A stretch of 64,000 nt of DNA from Streptomyces rhizosphaerihabitans (GTDB taxonomy: Bacteria > Actinomycetota > Actinomycetes > Streptomycetales > Streptomycetaceae), in NCBI RefSeq assembly GCF_025399795.1, contig NZ_JAODTZ010000048.1:1-64000 (forward strand), read 5' to 3'. The notes below the pieces were generated by a model. The model did no database searches. It was given only the letters and a program-made list of their open reading frames with translations, and was not told where the DNA came from. A program made the translations under genes and the position numbers. This document shows positions 50,126-58,930 of this stretch, in pieces. The stretch's first letter is position 1. Every line of letters starts with the position of its first letter.

Positions 50126-51328
50126 ATGGAAACCATCATCCTTGCTGTAGTCATCGCCGTGGTGGTGATCGCCGCGCTCGGTGGGCTCGTCGTCGGCAGT
50201 CGCAAGCGGAAGCAGCTGCCCCCGCCGCCCCCCGCCGCCCCCGACATCACCGCACCTCCGGCCGAACCGCACGTCGGCGACGAGGCCGAGGCGCCACGCG
50301 ACGAACCGCGCCGCACGATAGAGGAAGTGGATCTTCCCGACGGATCGGCCGCCCCGTCGGTCGTCGTCGAGGAACCTCCGGTCGCCCCCGAGATCGAGAT
50401 CCCGGAACCGACAGCCGGCCGCCTGGTGCGACTGCGCGCCAGGCTCTCCCGCTCGCAGAACGCGCTCGGCAAGGGGCTGCTCACGCTGCTCGCGCGCGAG
50501 CACCTCGACGAGGAGACCTGGGAGGAGATCGAGGACACGCTGCTCGTCGCCGACGTCGGTGTGCAGCCCACCCAGGAACTGGTCGAGCGGCTGCGCGAGC
50601 GCGTGAAGGTGCTCGGCACCCGGACGCCGGACGAGCTGCGCGGCCTGCTGCGCGAGGAGCTGATCCAGCTGCTCGTCCCGGAGTTCGACCGCACGGTCAA
50701 GACCGACTCGAACCTCGACACCCCGGGCATCGTGATGGTCGTCGGCGTCAACGGCACCGGCAAGACCACCACCACCGGCAAGCTCGCACGGGTGCTTGTC
50801 GCCGACGGCAAGAGCGTCGTGCTGGGCGCGGCCGACACCTTCCGTGCCGCCGCCGCCGACCAGCTCCAGACCTGGGGCGAGCGCGTGGGCGCTCGTACCG
50901 TCCGCGGCCCCGAGGGCGGCGACCCCGCCTCGGTCGCGTTCGACGCGGTCAAGGAGGGCATCGCGGAGGGCGCGGACGTCGTCCTCATCGACACGGCGGG
51001 CCGGCTCCACACCAAGACCGGCCTCATGGACGAGCTCGGCAAGGTCAAGCGCGTCGTCGAGAAGCACGCGCCGCTCGACGAGGTGCTGCTCGTCCTCGAC
51101 GCGACCACCGGCCAGAACGGTCTGGTCCAGGCGCGCGTGTTCGCCGAGGTCGTGGAGATCACCGGCATCGTGCTGACCAAGCTCGACGGCACGGCGAAGG
51201 GCGGCATCGTCATCGCGGTGCAGCGTGAGCTGGGCGTCCCGGTCAAGCTGGTGGGGCTCGGCGAGGGCGCGGACGACCTGGCGCCGTTCGAGCCGGAGGC
51301 GTTCGTTGGCGCCCTTATCGGAGAGTGA
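50126..51328 (+). CDS. ftsY: Signal recognition particle receptor FtsY
   Basis: SRP receptor GTPase that docks ribosomes with Ffh at the membrane. 400 residues: an N-terminal membrane helix (METIILAVVIAVVVIAALGG), acidic/proline linker, then the NG domain with G1 GVNGTGKTTT from 207, AADTFRAAAADQL, DTAGRLHTK and TKLDGTAKGG. ATG 50126 lies 9 bases after GATACT (50111-50116), suggesting a leaderless or very short leader. A membrane helix at the N-terminus is characteristic of actinobacterial FtsY. Confidence 0.97.
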   Translation: METIILAVVIAVVVIAALGGLVVGSRKRKQLPPPPPAAPDITAPPAEPHVGDEAEAPRDEPRRTIEEVDLPDGSAAPSVVVEEPPVAPEIEIPEPTAGRLVRLRARLSRSQNALGKGLLTLLAREHLDEETWEEIEDTLLVADVGVQPTQELVERLRERVKVLGTRTPDELRGLLREELIQLLVPEFDRTVKTDSNLDTPGIVMVVGVNGTGKTTTTGKLARVLVADGKSVVLGAADTFRAAAADQLQTWGERVGARTVRGPEGGDPASVAFDAVKEGIAEGADVVLIDTAGRLHTKTGLMDELGKVKRVVEKHAPLDEVLLVLDATTGQNGLVQARVFAEVVEITGIVLTKLDGTAKGGIVIAVQRELGVPVKLVGLGEGADDLAPFEPEAFVGALIGE

Positions 51329-51357
51329 CCACCCGCGCGAACGCGTAGGTGCCCGAA

Positions 51358-51399
51358 GAAGCGCCCGCCCCCACAGGACTGTCGGGGGACGGGCGCTTC
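51358..51399. terminator. Terminator after ftsY
   Basis: Stem GAAGCGCCCG plus CCCCC (51358-51372) with GGGGG plus CGGGCGCTTC (51384-51399), one bulged A. Between convergent ftsY and the primase-like gene. Confidence 0.8.
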
Positions 51400-51490
51400 G
51401 TCCTGTGCGGCTCGTGCCGTCGACGGATTCGGCCGCCGCGAGGCGCGGCGACGGCGGGCGGACCTGTGCGGGAAGGCGCGGGCCGGAGCC

Positions 51491-52153
51491 TCAGGCCCGC
51501 GAACGGTGTGCCACGTGGGCGAGCGTGCCCAGCAGCAGCCGGCCCGGGGGCGGCTTCGTGGCGGAGTCGAGGGCGGGGGAGCGCAGCCAGCGGACCGGGC
51601 CGAGTCCCGCGCGGTCGGAGGGCGGGGCGGTGATGTACGTACCGGGGCCCAGGCCGTGCAGGTCGAGGGAGGCGTCGTCCCAGCCCATCCGGTAGAGGAG
51701 TTCCGGAAGCTCGGCGGCGGAACCGGGAGAGACGAAGAAGTGGGCGCGGCCGTCCGCGGTGGCCGTGACCGGACCGAGGGGCAGGCCCATGCGCTCCAGG
51801 CGGACGAGCGCGCGGCGCCCCGCCGGCTCGGCCACCTCGATCACGTCGAACGCCCGGCCGACCGGCAGCATCACCGCGGCACCCGGGAACTCGGACCAGA
51901 CACCGGTCGCCTCTTTCAGCGTCGCGCCGGCCGGGATCGTCGGGGCGAAGCCCAGGGGGTGCGCCCCCGGCGCCGCGCAGTCGGCCCTGCCGCACGAGCA
52001 CGCCCCCGCGGCGGCTCGGGCGCCCGGGACCACGTCCCATCCCCACAGTCCGGTGAACGCGGCCACGGCGGTGCCCTCCGACGAGCGGCCGCGGCGACGA
52101 GCGCCGGTCCGGATGTCGCGCATCGCCCGACTACTGCCGATCGTGAAGCCCAT
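51491..52153 (-). CDS. Bifunctional DNA primase/polymerase N-terminal-like protein
   Basis: A 220-residue protein that aligns in layout with Prim-Pol N-terminal domains of Streptomyces (WGWDVVPGA start, CSCGRADCAAPGAHP cysteine/histidine cluster, FDVIEVAEPAGRRAL, HFFVSPGS). It is short and lacks an obvious helicase, and the acidic pair expected in the catalytic core is altered (DVIEV), so activity is doubtful. This gene precedes nsdA as in S. coelicolor as I recall. Minus strand, divergent from nsdA with a long gap. Confidence 0.75.
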   Translation of the reverse strand: MGFTIGSSRAMRDIRTGARRRGRSSEGTAVAAFTGLWGWDVVPGARAAAGACSCGRADCAAPGAHPLGFAPTIPAGATLKEATGVWSEFPGAAVMLPVGRAFDVIEVAEPAGRRALVRLERMGLPLGPVTATADGRAHFFVSPGSAAELPELLYRMGWDDASLDLHGLGPGTYITAPPSDRAGLGPVRWLRSPALDSATKPPPGRLLLGTLAHVAHRSRA

Positions 52154-52600
52154 GCCCCCTCCAACGGGTCCGATGCGCAGGTGGTTACGTGACGGAACCG
52201 GATTGTCACCCTCTGTTCCTGGCTGCCCGATATCGCGCGATCCAGGCGGCGCCTTGTGGTGCGCGGGGTGGTGCGCTCGACTTCACGCGCCCTGGAGTGC
52301 ACCTCTCTGCCCACTCTTGGCTGTTCTGTGTCAAGTGAATCGCGAGCAGGGCGCCCGGAGTTCATTCGAAGGGGTGGCGAATGGTGGCGTTTCACGGATC
52401 GCCATGGTTAGACGCGTGATCGTAGGATTACTTTGTGTGCACGAGTCCTGGGGTTGTCTGTACTCGTGGGTATGCCAAGGGCAAGCCGGTTTCCCGTTCG
52501 AAGGGTGAGAACTGCCGGACGCACGGCCGTGTTTACCGGCATTCTGATAGGGCTTGGCGCAGAGCGGCGGCAAGTGGTCTCGGGGAGTGGGGGCGTTCCA
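52154..52600. other. Long upstream region of nsdA
   Basis: 447 bases between divergent genes. AT-richer around 52395-52445 (TAGGATTACTTTG), where a promoter is likely. The nsdA frame stays open back to 52433, but the upstream residues look noncoding. No RNA gene seen. Confidence 0.4.
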
Positions 52601-54073
52601 GTGGGCGGCAACGGCGGAGGCGGGACGAACGCTGACAAGCGCCCCAACGACATGCTCGGCTCGTGGTTTGTGCGCAGCGGTTGGTCGAAGGGCGAGCTCG
52701 CGCGTCAAGTGAACCGCAGGGCCCGCCAGTTGGGTGCCAACCACATCTCGACGGACACCTCGCGGGTGCGCCGCTGGCTGGACGGGGAGAACCCGCGCGA
52801 GCCGATCCCGCGGATCCTGTCGGAGCTGTTCTCCGAGCGGTTCGGCTGTGTCGTCGCCGTGGAGGACCTCGGTCTGCGCGCGGCCCACCAGGCACCCTCC
52901 GTGTCCGGCATCGACCTGCCGTGGACGGGCCCCCAGACCGTCGCGCTGATCAGTGAATACTCGCGCAGCGACCTGATGTTGGCGCGGCGCGGCTTCCTCG
53001 GCAGCTCGCTGGCGCTCTCCGCGGGGCCGGCCCTCATCGAGCCCATGCAGCGCTGGCTCGTGCCCACACCCATGGCGTCGTACGAGGAGCCGGAACCGCA
53101 GGCCTCGACGCGCCGCGGCGGCCGGCTCTCCCAACCGGAGCTGGACCTCCTGGAGTCCACCACCGTGATGTTCCGTCAGTGGGACGCCCAGTGCGGCGGC
53201 GGACTGCGCCGCAAGGCCGTCGTGGGCCAGTTGCACGAGGTGACCGACCTCCTCCAGGAGCCGCAGCCCGCCGCCACCGGCAAGCGCCTGTTCAAGGTCG
53301 CGGCCGAACTGGCCGAACTGGCGGGATGGATGAGCTACGACGTGGGCCTCCAGCCCACCGCGCAGAAGTACTTCGTGCTCGCCCTGCACGCCTCGAAGGA
53401 GGCGGGCGACAAACCGCTCGGCTCGTACATCCTCTCCAGCATGAGCCGCCAGATGATCCACCTCGGGCGGCCCGAGGACGCGCTGGAACTGATCCATCTC
53501 GCGCAGTACGGCAGCCGCGACTGCGCGAGCCCGCGCACCCAGTCGATGCTGTATGCGATGGAGGCCCGCGCCTACGCGAACATGGGTCAGCCCGGAAAGT
53601 GCAAGCGGGCCGTCCGGATGGCCGAGGACACCTTCGCCGACGTGCACGAATGGGACGACCCGGACCCCGACTGGATCCGCTTCTTCTCCAAGGCCGAGCT
53701 GTACGGCGAGAATTCGCACTCCTACCGTGACCTCGCCTATGTCGCCGGCCGCAGCCCCACGTACGCCTCCATGGCCGAGCCCCTGATGCAGCAGGCGGTC
53801 GACCGTTTCGGCAAGGATTCCGAGCACCAGCGTTCGTACGCACTCAACCTCATCGGCATGGCCACCGTGCACCTTCTGCAGCGTGAGCCCGAGCGGAGTG
53901 CGGTCCTGGCCAAGGAGGCCTTGAGGATCGGCAAGAAGGTGCGGTCGGAGCGCGTCAACACTCGTATCCGAAAGACGGTCGACACCGCCGTCCGTGATTT
54001 CGGGGACCTCGCCGAGGTCATCGATCTCACCGACCAGCTGGCCGTCGACCTGCCCGAGACCGCGGCGGTCTGA
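52601..54073 (+). CDS. nsdA: NsdA-type regulator of development and antibiotic production
   Basis: NsdA is a negative regulator of aerial development and antibiotics in S. coelicolor. 490 residues: an N-terminal XRE-like region (LGSWFVRSGWSKGELARQVN; HISTDTSRVRRWLDGENPRE) followed by a TPR-type helical C-terminal half (SYILSSMSRQMIHLGRPEDA; MEARAYANMGQPGKCKRAV). No membrane segment. GTG 52601 gives the usual GGNGGGGTNADKRPN start; an in-frame GTG at 52574 would give 499 residues. Located between the primase-like gene and amtB, as expected. Confidence 0.93.
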   Translation: MGGNGGGGTNADKRPNDMLGSWFVRSGWSKGELARQVNRRARQLGANHISTDTSRVRRWLDGENPREPIPRILSELFSERFGCVVAVEDLGLRAAHQAPSVSGIDLPWTGPQTVALISEYSRSDLMLARRGFLGSSLALSAGPALIEPMQRWLVPTPMASYEEPEPQASTRRGGRLSQPELDLLESTTVMFRQWDAQCGGGLRRKAVVGQLHEVTDLLQEPQPAATGKRLFKVAAELAELAGWMSYDVGLQPTAQKYFVLALHASKEAGDKPLGSYILSSMSRQMIHLGRPEDALELIHLAQYGSRDCASPRTQSMLYAMEARAYANMGQPGKCKRAVRMAEDTFADVHEWDDPDPDWIRFFSKAELYGENSHSYRDLAYVAGRSPTYASMAEPLMQQAVDRFGKDSEHQRSYALNLIGMATVHLLQREPERSAVLAKEALRIGKKVRSERVNTRIRKTVDTAVRDFGDLAEVIDLTDQLAVDLPETAAV

Positions 54074-54375
54074 TACCGGGCCGCCCAAGCGGCCTTGCCC
54101 AGTACCCCGGCTGCGGCCGGTCGTCCCGAACTGCCCGACTCGGCTCCCCCATGCCAGGTCATCGGACGGCCGGCCGTGGCCGGTTCTGCTGTATGCGGCC
54201 CCGGCCGGCCTCGCTCTCGCGGATGTGGCTGGTCACCGCGGGGATGCTCCACACGGTGGTCACGGCCTTCCTCGTCGAACAGGTCACGAGCGCCCTGCCG
54301 GAGATTGCGTCACGATAACGATCGGTTCGACCGCAATCCGGCAGTTCATGAATGCGTAACACGCAGAGCGCCTTC

Positions 54376-54413
54376 GTCACTGGTGCGAAACATCGAGGGG
54401 CTTCCACGGAAAC
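54376..54413 (+). promoter_or_regulatory. GlnR box upstream of amtB
   Basis: GTCAC-N6-GAAAC-N6-GGGCT-N6-GAAAC with exact 6-base spacing. It fits the actinobacterial GlnR consensus (GTnAC-N6-GAAAC repeated) at three of four half-sites. It lies about 100 bases before the amtB start and should activate the operon under nitrogen limitation. The rest of 54074-54509 shows no gene. Confidence 0.75.
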
Positions 54414-54509
54414 GGCGCTGCGCCAATCTCATGGCGCATAACCGGCCCACCCCTCACGACCACTCAGGCTTCGCCCGCACGGGGCCGTACCAACGACGAG
54501 GAGACGCCG

Positions 54510-55847
54510 ATGGCACCAGCCATCACCCTTGCCGCAGAGGCACCCAAGCTTTCTGCCGCCAACACAGGGTTCATGCTCATCTGTTCCGCCCTGGTGCTCA
54601 TCATGACGCCCGGCCTCGCCTTCTTCTACGGAGGCATGGTCCGCGTCAAGAGCACCCTCAACATGCTGATGATGAGTTTCATCAGCATGGGGATCATCAC
54701 CATCCTGTGGGTGCTGTACGGCTTCTCCCTCGCCTTCGGCACGGACAAGGGATCGTTCATCGGCTGGACCTCCGACTGGGTCGGCCTCAGCAACATCGGC
54801 CTGACGGAGCTCTGGCCCGGCTACACCATCCCGGTGTTCGTCTTCATGGTCTTCCAGATGATGTTCGCGATCATCACGCCCGCGCTGATAAGCGGTGCTC
54901 TCGCGGACCGCGTGAAGTTCACCGCGTGGTCGATCTTCATCGCGCTGTGGGCCACGCTCGTCTACTTCCCGGTCGCCCACTGGGTCTGGGGCACGGGCGG
55001 CTGGGCCTTCGACCTGGGCGTGATCGACTTCGCCGGTGGTACGGCGGTCCACATCAACGCGGGCGCCGCGGCGCTCGGCGTGATCCTGGTCATCGGCAAG
55101 CGCGTCGGGTTCAAGAAGGACCCGATGCGTCCGCACAGCCTTCCGCTGGTGATGCTCGGCTCCGGTCTGCTGTGGTTCGGCTGGTTCGGATTCAACGCCG
55201 GCTCGTGGCTCGGCAACGACGACGGCGTCGGCGCGCTGATGTTCGTCAACACGCAGGTCGCCACCGCGGCCGCCATGCTGGCCTGGCTCATCTACGAGAA
55301 GATCCGGCACGGCGCGTTCACCACGCTGGGCGCCGCCTCCGGCGCGGTCGCCGGTCTGGTCGCCATCACCCCGTCCGGTGGCGCGGTCTCCCCGCTCGGC
55401 GCCATCGCGGTCGGTGCCGTCGCCGGTGTCCTGTGCGCCATGGCCGTGGGCCTGAAGTACCGGTTCGGCTACGACGACTCCCTGGACGTCGTCGGTGTCC
55501 ACCTCGTCGGCGGTGTCATCGGCTCCCTGCTGATCGGTCTCTTCGCCAGCGGCAAGGGCCAGTCCACGGTCGAGGGCCTCTTCTACGGCGGCGGCATGAC
55601 CCAGTTCTGGAAGCAGTGCGCCGGCGTCTTCGCCGTCCTCGGCTACTCCCTGGTCGTCTCCGCCATCCTCGCCTTCCTCATCGACAAGACGATGGGCATG
55701 AGGGTCACCGAGGACGAGGAGATCGCCGGTATCGACCAGGCCGAGCACGCCGAGACCGCATACGACTTCAGCGGTGCCGGCGGCGGCGCTGCCCGGACCG
55801 CCGTGCCCGCCCCGGCCGACACGGACGCCAAGAAGGTGGACGCATGA
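54510..55847 (+). CDS. amtB: Ammonium transporter AmtB
   Basis: A 445-residue ammonium channel with about eleven membrane helices. Starts with MLICSALVLIMTPGLAFFYGGM; the pore twin histidines are probably His157 (VAHWVWGTGG) and His331 (HLVGGVIGSL). An alanine/proline-rich cytoplasmic tail follows. ATG 54510 after GAGGAG. Translationally coupled to glnK by an ATGA overlap; GlnK plugs this channel when nitrogen is plentiful. Controlled by the GlnR box at 54376. Confidence 0.97.
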   Translation: MAPAITLAAEAPKLSAANTGFMLICSALVLIMTPGLAFFYGGMVRVKSTLNMLMMSFISMGIITILWVLYGFSLAFGTDKGSFIGWTSDWVGLSNIGLTELWPGYTIPVFVFMVFQMMFAIITPALISGALADRVKFTAWSIFIALWATLVYFPVAHWVWGTGGWAFDLGVIDFAGGTAVHINAGAAALGVILVIGKRVGFKKDPMRPHSLPLVMLGSGLLWFGWFGFNAGSWLGNDDGVGALMFVNTQVATAAAMLAWLIYEKIRHGAFTTLGAASGAVAGLVAITPSGGAVSPLGAIAVGAVAGVLCAMAVGLKYRFGYDDSLDVVGVHLVGGVIGSLLIGLFASGKGQSTVEGLFYGGGMTQFWKQCAGVFAVLGYSLVVSAILAFLIDKTMGMRVTEDEEIAGIDQAEHAETAYDFSGAGGGAARTAVPAPADTDAKKVDA

Positions 55848-56182
55848 AGCTCATCACCGCCGTCGTGAAGCCTCACCGGCTCGACGAGATCAAGGAGGCC
55901 CTGCAGGCCTTCGGGGTTCACGGACTGACGGTCACCGAAGCGAGCGGCTACGGTCGGCAGCGGGGACACACCGAGGTCTACCGCGGTGCCGAGTACACCG
56001 TCGACCTCGTCCCCAAGATCCGCATAGAGGTGCTGGTCGAGGACGACGACGCCGAACAGCTCATCGACATCGTCGTGAAGGCGGCCCGTACCGGCAAGAT
56101 CGGTGACGGCAAGGTGTGGTCCATCCCGGTCGATACGGCCGTCCGGGTCCGGACCGGTGAGCGCGGCCCGGACGCGCTCTGA
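55844..56182 (+). CDS. glnK: PII signalling protein GlnK
   Basis: A 112-residue PII trimer subunit that senses 2-oxoglutarate and ATP/ADP and gates AmtB. T-loop TEVYRGAEYTVD with Tyr46 and Tyr51; Tyr51 is adenylylated in Streptomyces by GlnD. The B-loop TGKIGDGKVW and the C-loop VRVRTGERG are intact. Starts within the amtB stop; glnD follows after 38 bases. Confidence 0.98.
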   Translation: MKLITAVVKPHRLDEIKEALQAFGVHGLTVTEASGYGRQRGHTEVYRGAEYTVDLVPKIRIEVLVEDDDAEQLIDIVVKAARTGKIGDGKVWSIPVDTAVRVRTGERGPDAL

Positions 56183-56220
56183 CCGGACCGGCCCGCAGGA
56201 AGAAAGACAGGAGTCGCTGG

Positions 56221-58680
56221 GTGACGAGTACGGACACGCGAGTGGAAGCAGAGGACTCGGGACCCAGCGGCTATGCGGCGGCCCGGCTGCGCCTCCTCCA
56301 AGAGGGGGCGCGGTCCGGGCCGCCGCGCCGTGCGGCCCTCGCCGAACTGACGGACGACTGGCTGACCGGCCTGTTCGCCGCCGGGTCCGAGGGCCTGCGC
56401 GGGGTCTCCCTCGTCGCCGTCGGCGGCTACGGCCGCGGTGAGCTCTCCCCCCGCAGCGATCTCGACCTGCTCCTCCTGCACGACGGCGGTGACTCCGGCG
56501 CCGTCGCCGCCCTCGCCGACCGCATCTGGTACCCCGTCTGGGACCTGGGCCTCGACCTCGACCACTCGGTCCGTACCCCCGCCGAGGCCCGCAAGACCGC
56601 CGCCGACGACCTCAAGGTCCAGCTCGGCCTCCTCGACGCCCGCCACCTCGCGGGAGATCTCGGCCTCACCGCCGGATTGCGTACGGCCGTCCTCGCCGAC
56701 TGGCGCAACCAGGCGCCGAAGCGACTGCCCGAACTCCAGGAGCTGTGCGCGGAGCGCGCCGAGCGCCAGGGCGAACTCCAGTACCTCCTCGAACCGGACC
56801 TGAAGGAAGCGCGCGGCGGACTGCGAGACGCCACCGCACTGCGCGCCGTCGCCGCGTCCTGGCTCGCGGACGCACCCCGCGAAGGCCTCTCCGACGCCCG
56901 CCGCAGACTCCTGGACGTCCGCGACGCCCTGCACCTCGCCACCGGGCGCGCCACCGACCGCCTCGCGCTCCAGGAACAGGACCAGGTCGCCGCCGAACTC
57001 GGTCTGCTGGACGCCGACACGCTGCTGCGCCAGGTCTACGAGGCCGCACGCGTCGTGTCGTACGCCAGTGACGTCACCTGGCGTGAGGTGGGGCGCGTCC
57101 TGCGCTCGCGTGCCGTGCGTCCGCGGCTGCGCGCCATGCTCGGCGGCGGCAAGCCGGCCGCCGAGCGGTCCCCCCTCGCCGAGGGCGTGGTCGAACAGGA
57201 CGGCGAGGTGGGGCTCGCCCGCACCGCACGTCCCGAACGCGACCCCGTGCTCCCGCTCCGCGCGGCCGCCGCGGCCGCGCAAGCGGATCTCCCGCTGTCC
57301 CTGCACGCCGTACGGCGCATGGCCGCCGTCGCGCGTCCCCTCCCCACGCCCTGGCCCGCCGAGGCACGCCAACAGCTCGTCACGCTCCTCGGCTCGGGCC
57401 GCCCGACCATCGAGGTCTGGGAGGCACTGGAGGCGGAAGGGCTGATCACCCGGCTGCTGCCCGACTGGGAGCGGGTGCGCTGCCGGCCCCAGCGCAACGC
57501 CGTCCACATCTGGACCGTCGACCGCCACCTCATCGAGACGGCCGTCCGCGCCTCCGAACTGACCCGCCGCGTCGGCCGCCCCGACCTCCTCCTCGTCGCC
57601 GCCCTCCTCCACGACATCGGCAAGGGCTGGCCCGGAGACCACTCCGTGGCGGGCGAGATCATCGCCCGCGACGTGGCCACCCGCATCGGCTTCGACCGCA
57701 CGGACGTGGCGGTGCTCGCCACCCTCGTACGCCACCATCTGCTGCTCGTCGACACCGCGACCCGGCGTGACCTGGAGGACCCGGCCACCGTCCGCGCCGT
57801 CGCCGAGGCCGTCGGATCGCAGGGCACCCTGGAGCTGCTGCACGCGCTCACCGAGGCGGACGCGCTGGCCACCGGGCCCGCCGCCTGGTCCTCCTGGCGC
57901 GGCTCCCTCGTCGCCGACCTGGTCAAGCGGGTCTCGGCCGTCCTCGCCGGGGACGCGCCGGAGGAGCCCGAGGCCGCCGCGCCGACCGCAGAGCAGGAAC
58001 GGCTCGCGATCGAGGCGTTCCGCACGGGCGGCCCCGTCCTGGCCCTGCGCGCACAGACGGAACCGGTCGACATCGACGCCGAGCCCACCACCGCCCCGGA
58101 CGACCCGGAACCGCTCGGTGTGGAACTGCTCATCGCGGTCCCGGACCAGCCCGGCGTGCTCCCCTCGGTGGCCGGCGTCCTCGCCATGCACCGGCTGACC
58201 GTCCGTACCGCCGGGCTGCGCGCCCTGGACCTGCCCGACGGTGTCGAGGGCTCGGTCCTGCTGCTCAACTGGCGGGTCGCCGCGGAGTACGGCTCCCTGC
58301 CGCAGGCCGCCCGCCTGCGCGCCGACCTCGTACGCGCCCTGGACGGCTCCCTCGACATCACCGCGCGCCTCGCCGAGCGCGACGCCGCCTACCCGCGCCG
58401 GCGCGGAACGGTCGCGCCGCCGCCCCGAGTGACGGTCGCCCCGGCCGCCTCGCGCCACGCCACGGTCATAGAGGTCCGCGCCCACGACGCCCCCGGCCTG
58501 CTGCACCGCATCGGGCGGGCTCTGGAGAACGCGAACGTCCGGGTACGGAGCATGCACGTCTCCACGCTCGGCGCGAACGCCGTGGACGCCTTCTACGTGA
58601 CGGGCACGAAGGGAGCGCCCCTGCCGGGCGCGGAGGCGGCCTCACTGGCGCGCGCCCTGGAGGAGACGCTGAGGGGGTGA
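56221..58680 (+). CDS. glnD: GlnD, PII nucleotidyltransferase
   Basis: Modifies GlnK according to glutamine level; in Streptomyces it adenylylates rather than uridylylates. 819 residues: nucleotidyltransferase motif GGYGRGEL at 68-75 with SDLDL at 79-83, an HD domain (LLHDIGKGWPGDHSVAG) for removal, then two ACT domains (ELLIAVPDQPGVLPSVAG; VIEVRAHDAPGLLHRIG). GTG start with CAGGAG upstream. Third gene of the amtB operon. ffh follows 250 bases downstream. Confidence 0.97.
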   Translation: MTSTDTRVEAEDSGPSGYAAARLRLLQEGARSGPPRRAALAELTDDWLTGLFAAGSEGLRGVSLVAVGGYGRGELSPRSDLDLLLLHDGGDSGAVAALADRIWYPVWDLGLDLDHSVRTPAEARKTAADDLKVQLGLLDARHLAGDLGLTAGLRTAVLADWRNQAPKRLPELQELCAERAERQGELQYLLEPDLKEARGGLRDATALRAVAASWLADAPREGLSDARRRLLDVRDALHLATGRATDRLALQEQDQVAAELGLLDADTLLRQVYEAARVVSYASDVTWREVGRVLRSRAVRPRLRAMLGGGKPAAERSPLAEGVVEQDGEVGLARTARPERDPVLPLRAAAAAAQADLPLSLHAVRRMAAVARPLPTPWPAEARQQLVTLLGSGRPTIEVWEALEAEGLITRLLPDWERVRCRPQRNAVHIWTVDRHLIETAVRASELTRRVGRPDLLLVAALLHDIGKGWPGDHSVAGEIIARDVATRIGFDRTDVAVLATLVRHHLLLVDTATRRDLEDPATVRAVAEAVGSQGTLELLHALTEADALATGPAAWSSWRGSLVADLVKRVSAVLAGDAPEEPEAAAPTAEQERLAIEAFRTGGPVLALRAQTEPVDIDAEPTTAPDDPEPLGVELLIAVPDQPGVLPSVAGVLAMHRLTVRTAGLRALDLPDGVEGSVLLLNWRVAAEYGSLPQAARLRADLVRALDGSLDITARLAERDAAYPRRRGTVAPPPRVTVAPAASRHATVIEVRAHDAPGLLHRIGRALENANVRVRSMHVSTLGANAVDAFYVTGTKGAPLPGAEAASLARALEETLRG

Positions 58681-58930
58681 CCCCGCGGTCGTTTTGCGCG
58701 CTGAGCGGACATGCGGTCCCCGTGCTGAGGGGCGGTCCGGTCGCCGGAAGCCGATCCGGGAGAGTTTCCGGGCGGTCCGGGGGAGTTTCCCGGCCCGCTC
58801 CTCGCCGCTGCGGCGCCTCGGGGCCCCGTCCCCGCACGATGAATGCAGCGTGCGGGGACGATTCGCTTGCGGGGCCGGATACCCTGGAGGGCAGCCCAAA
58901 ACGCCCCCGACTCCGAGGACCGAAGCCACC

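Noticed and set aside
52433..52600. Longer N-terminus for NsdA
   Set aside because: The frame is open, but the residues show no conservation I recognise and the stretch lies in the promoter region.
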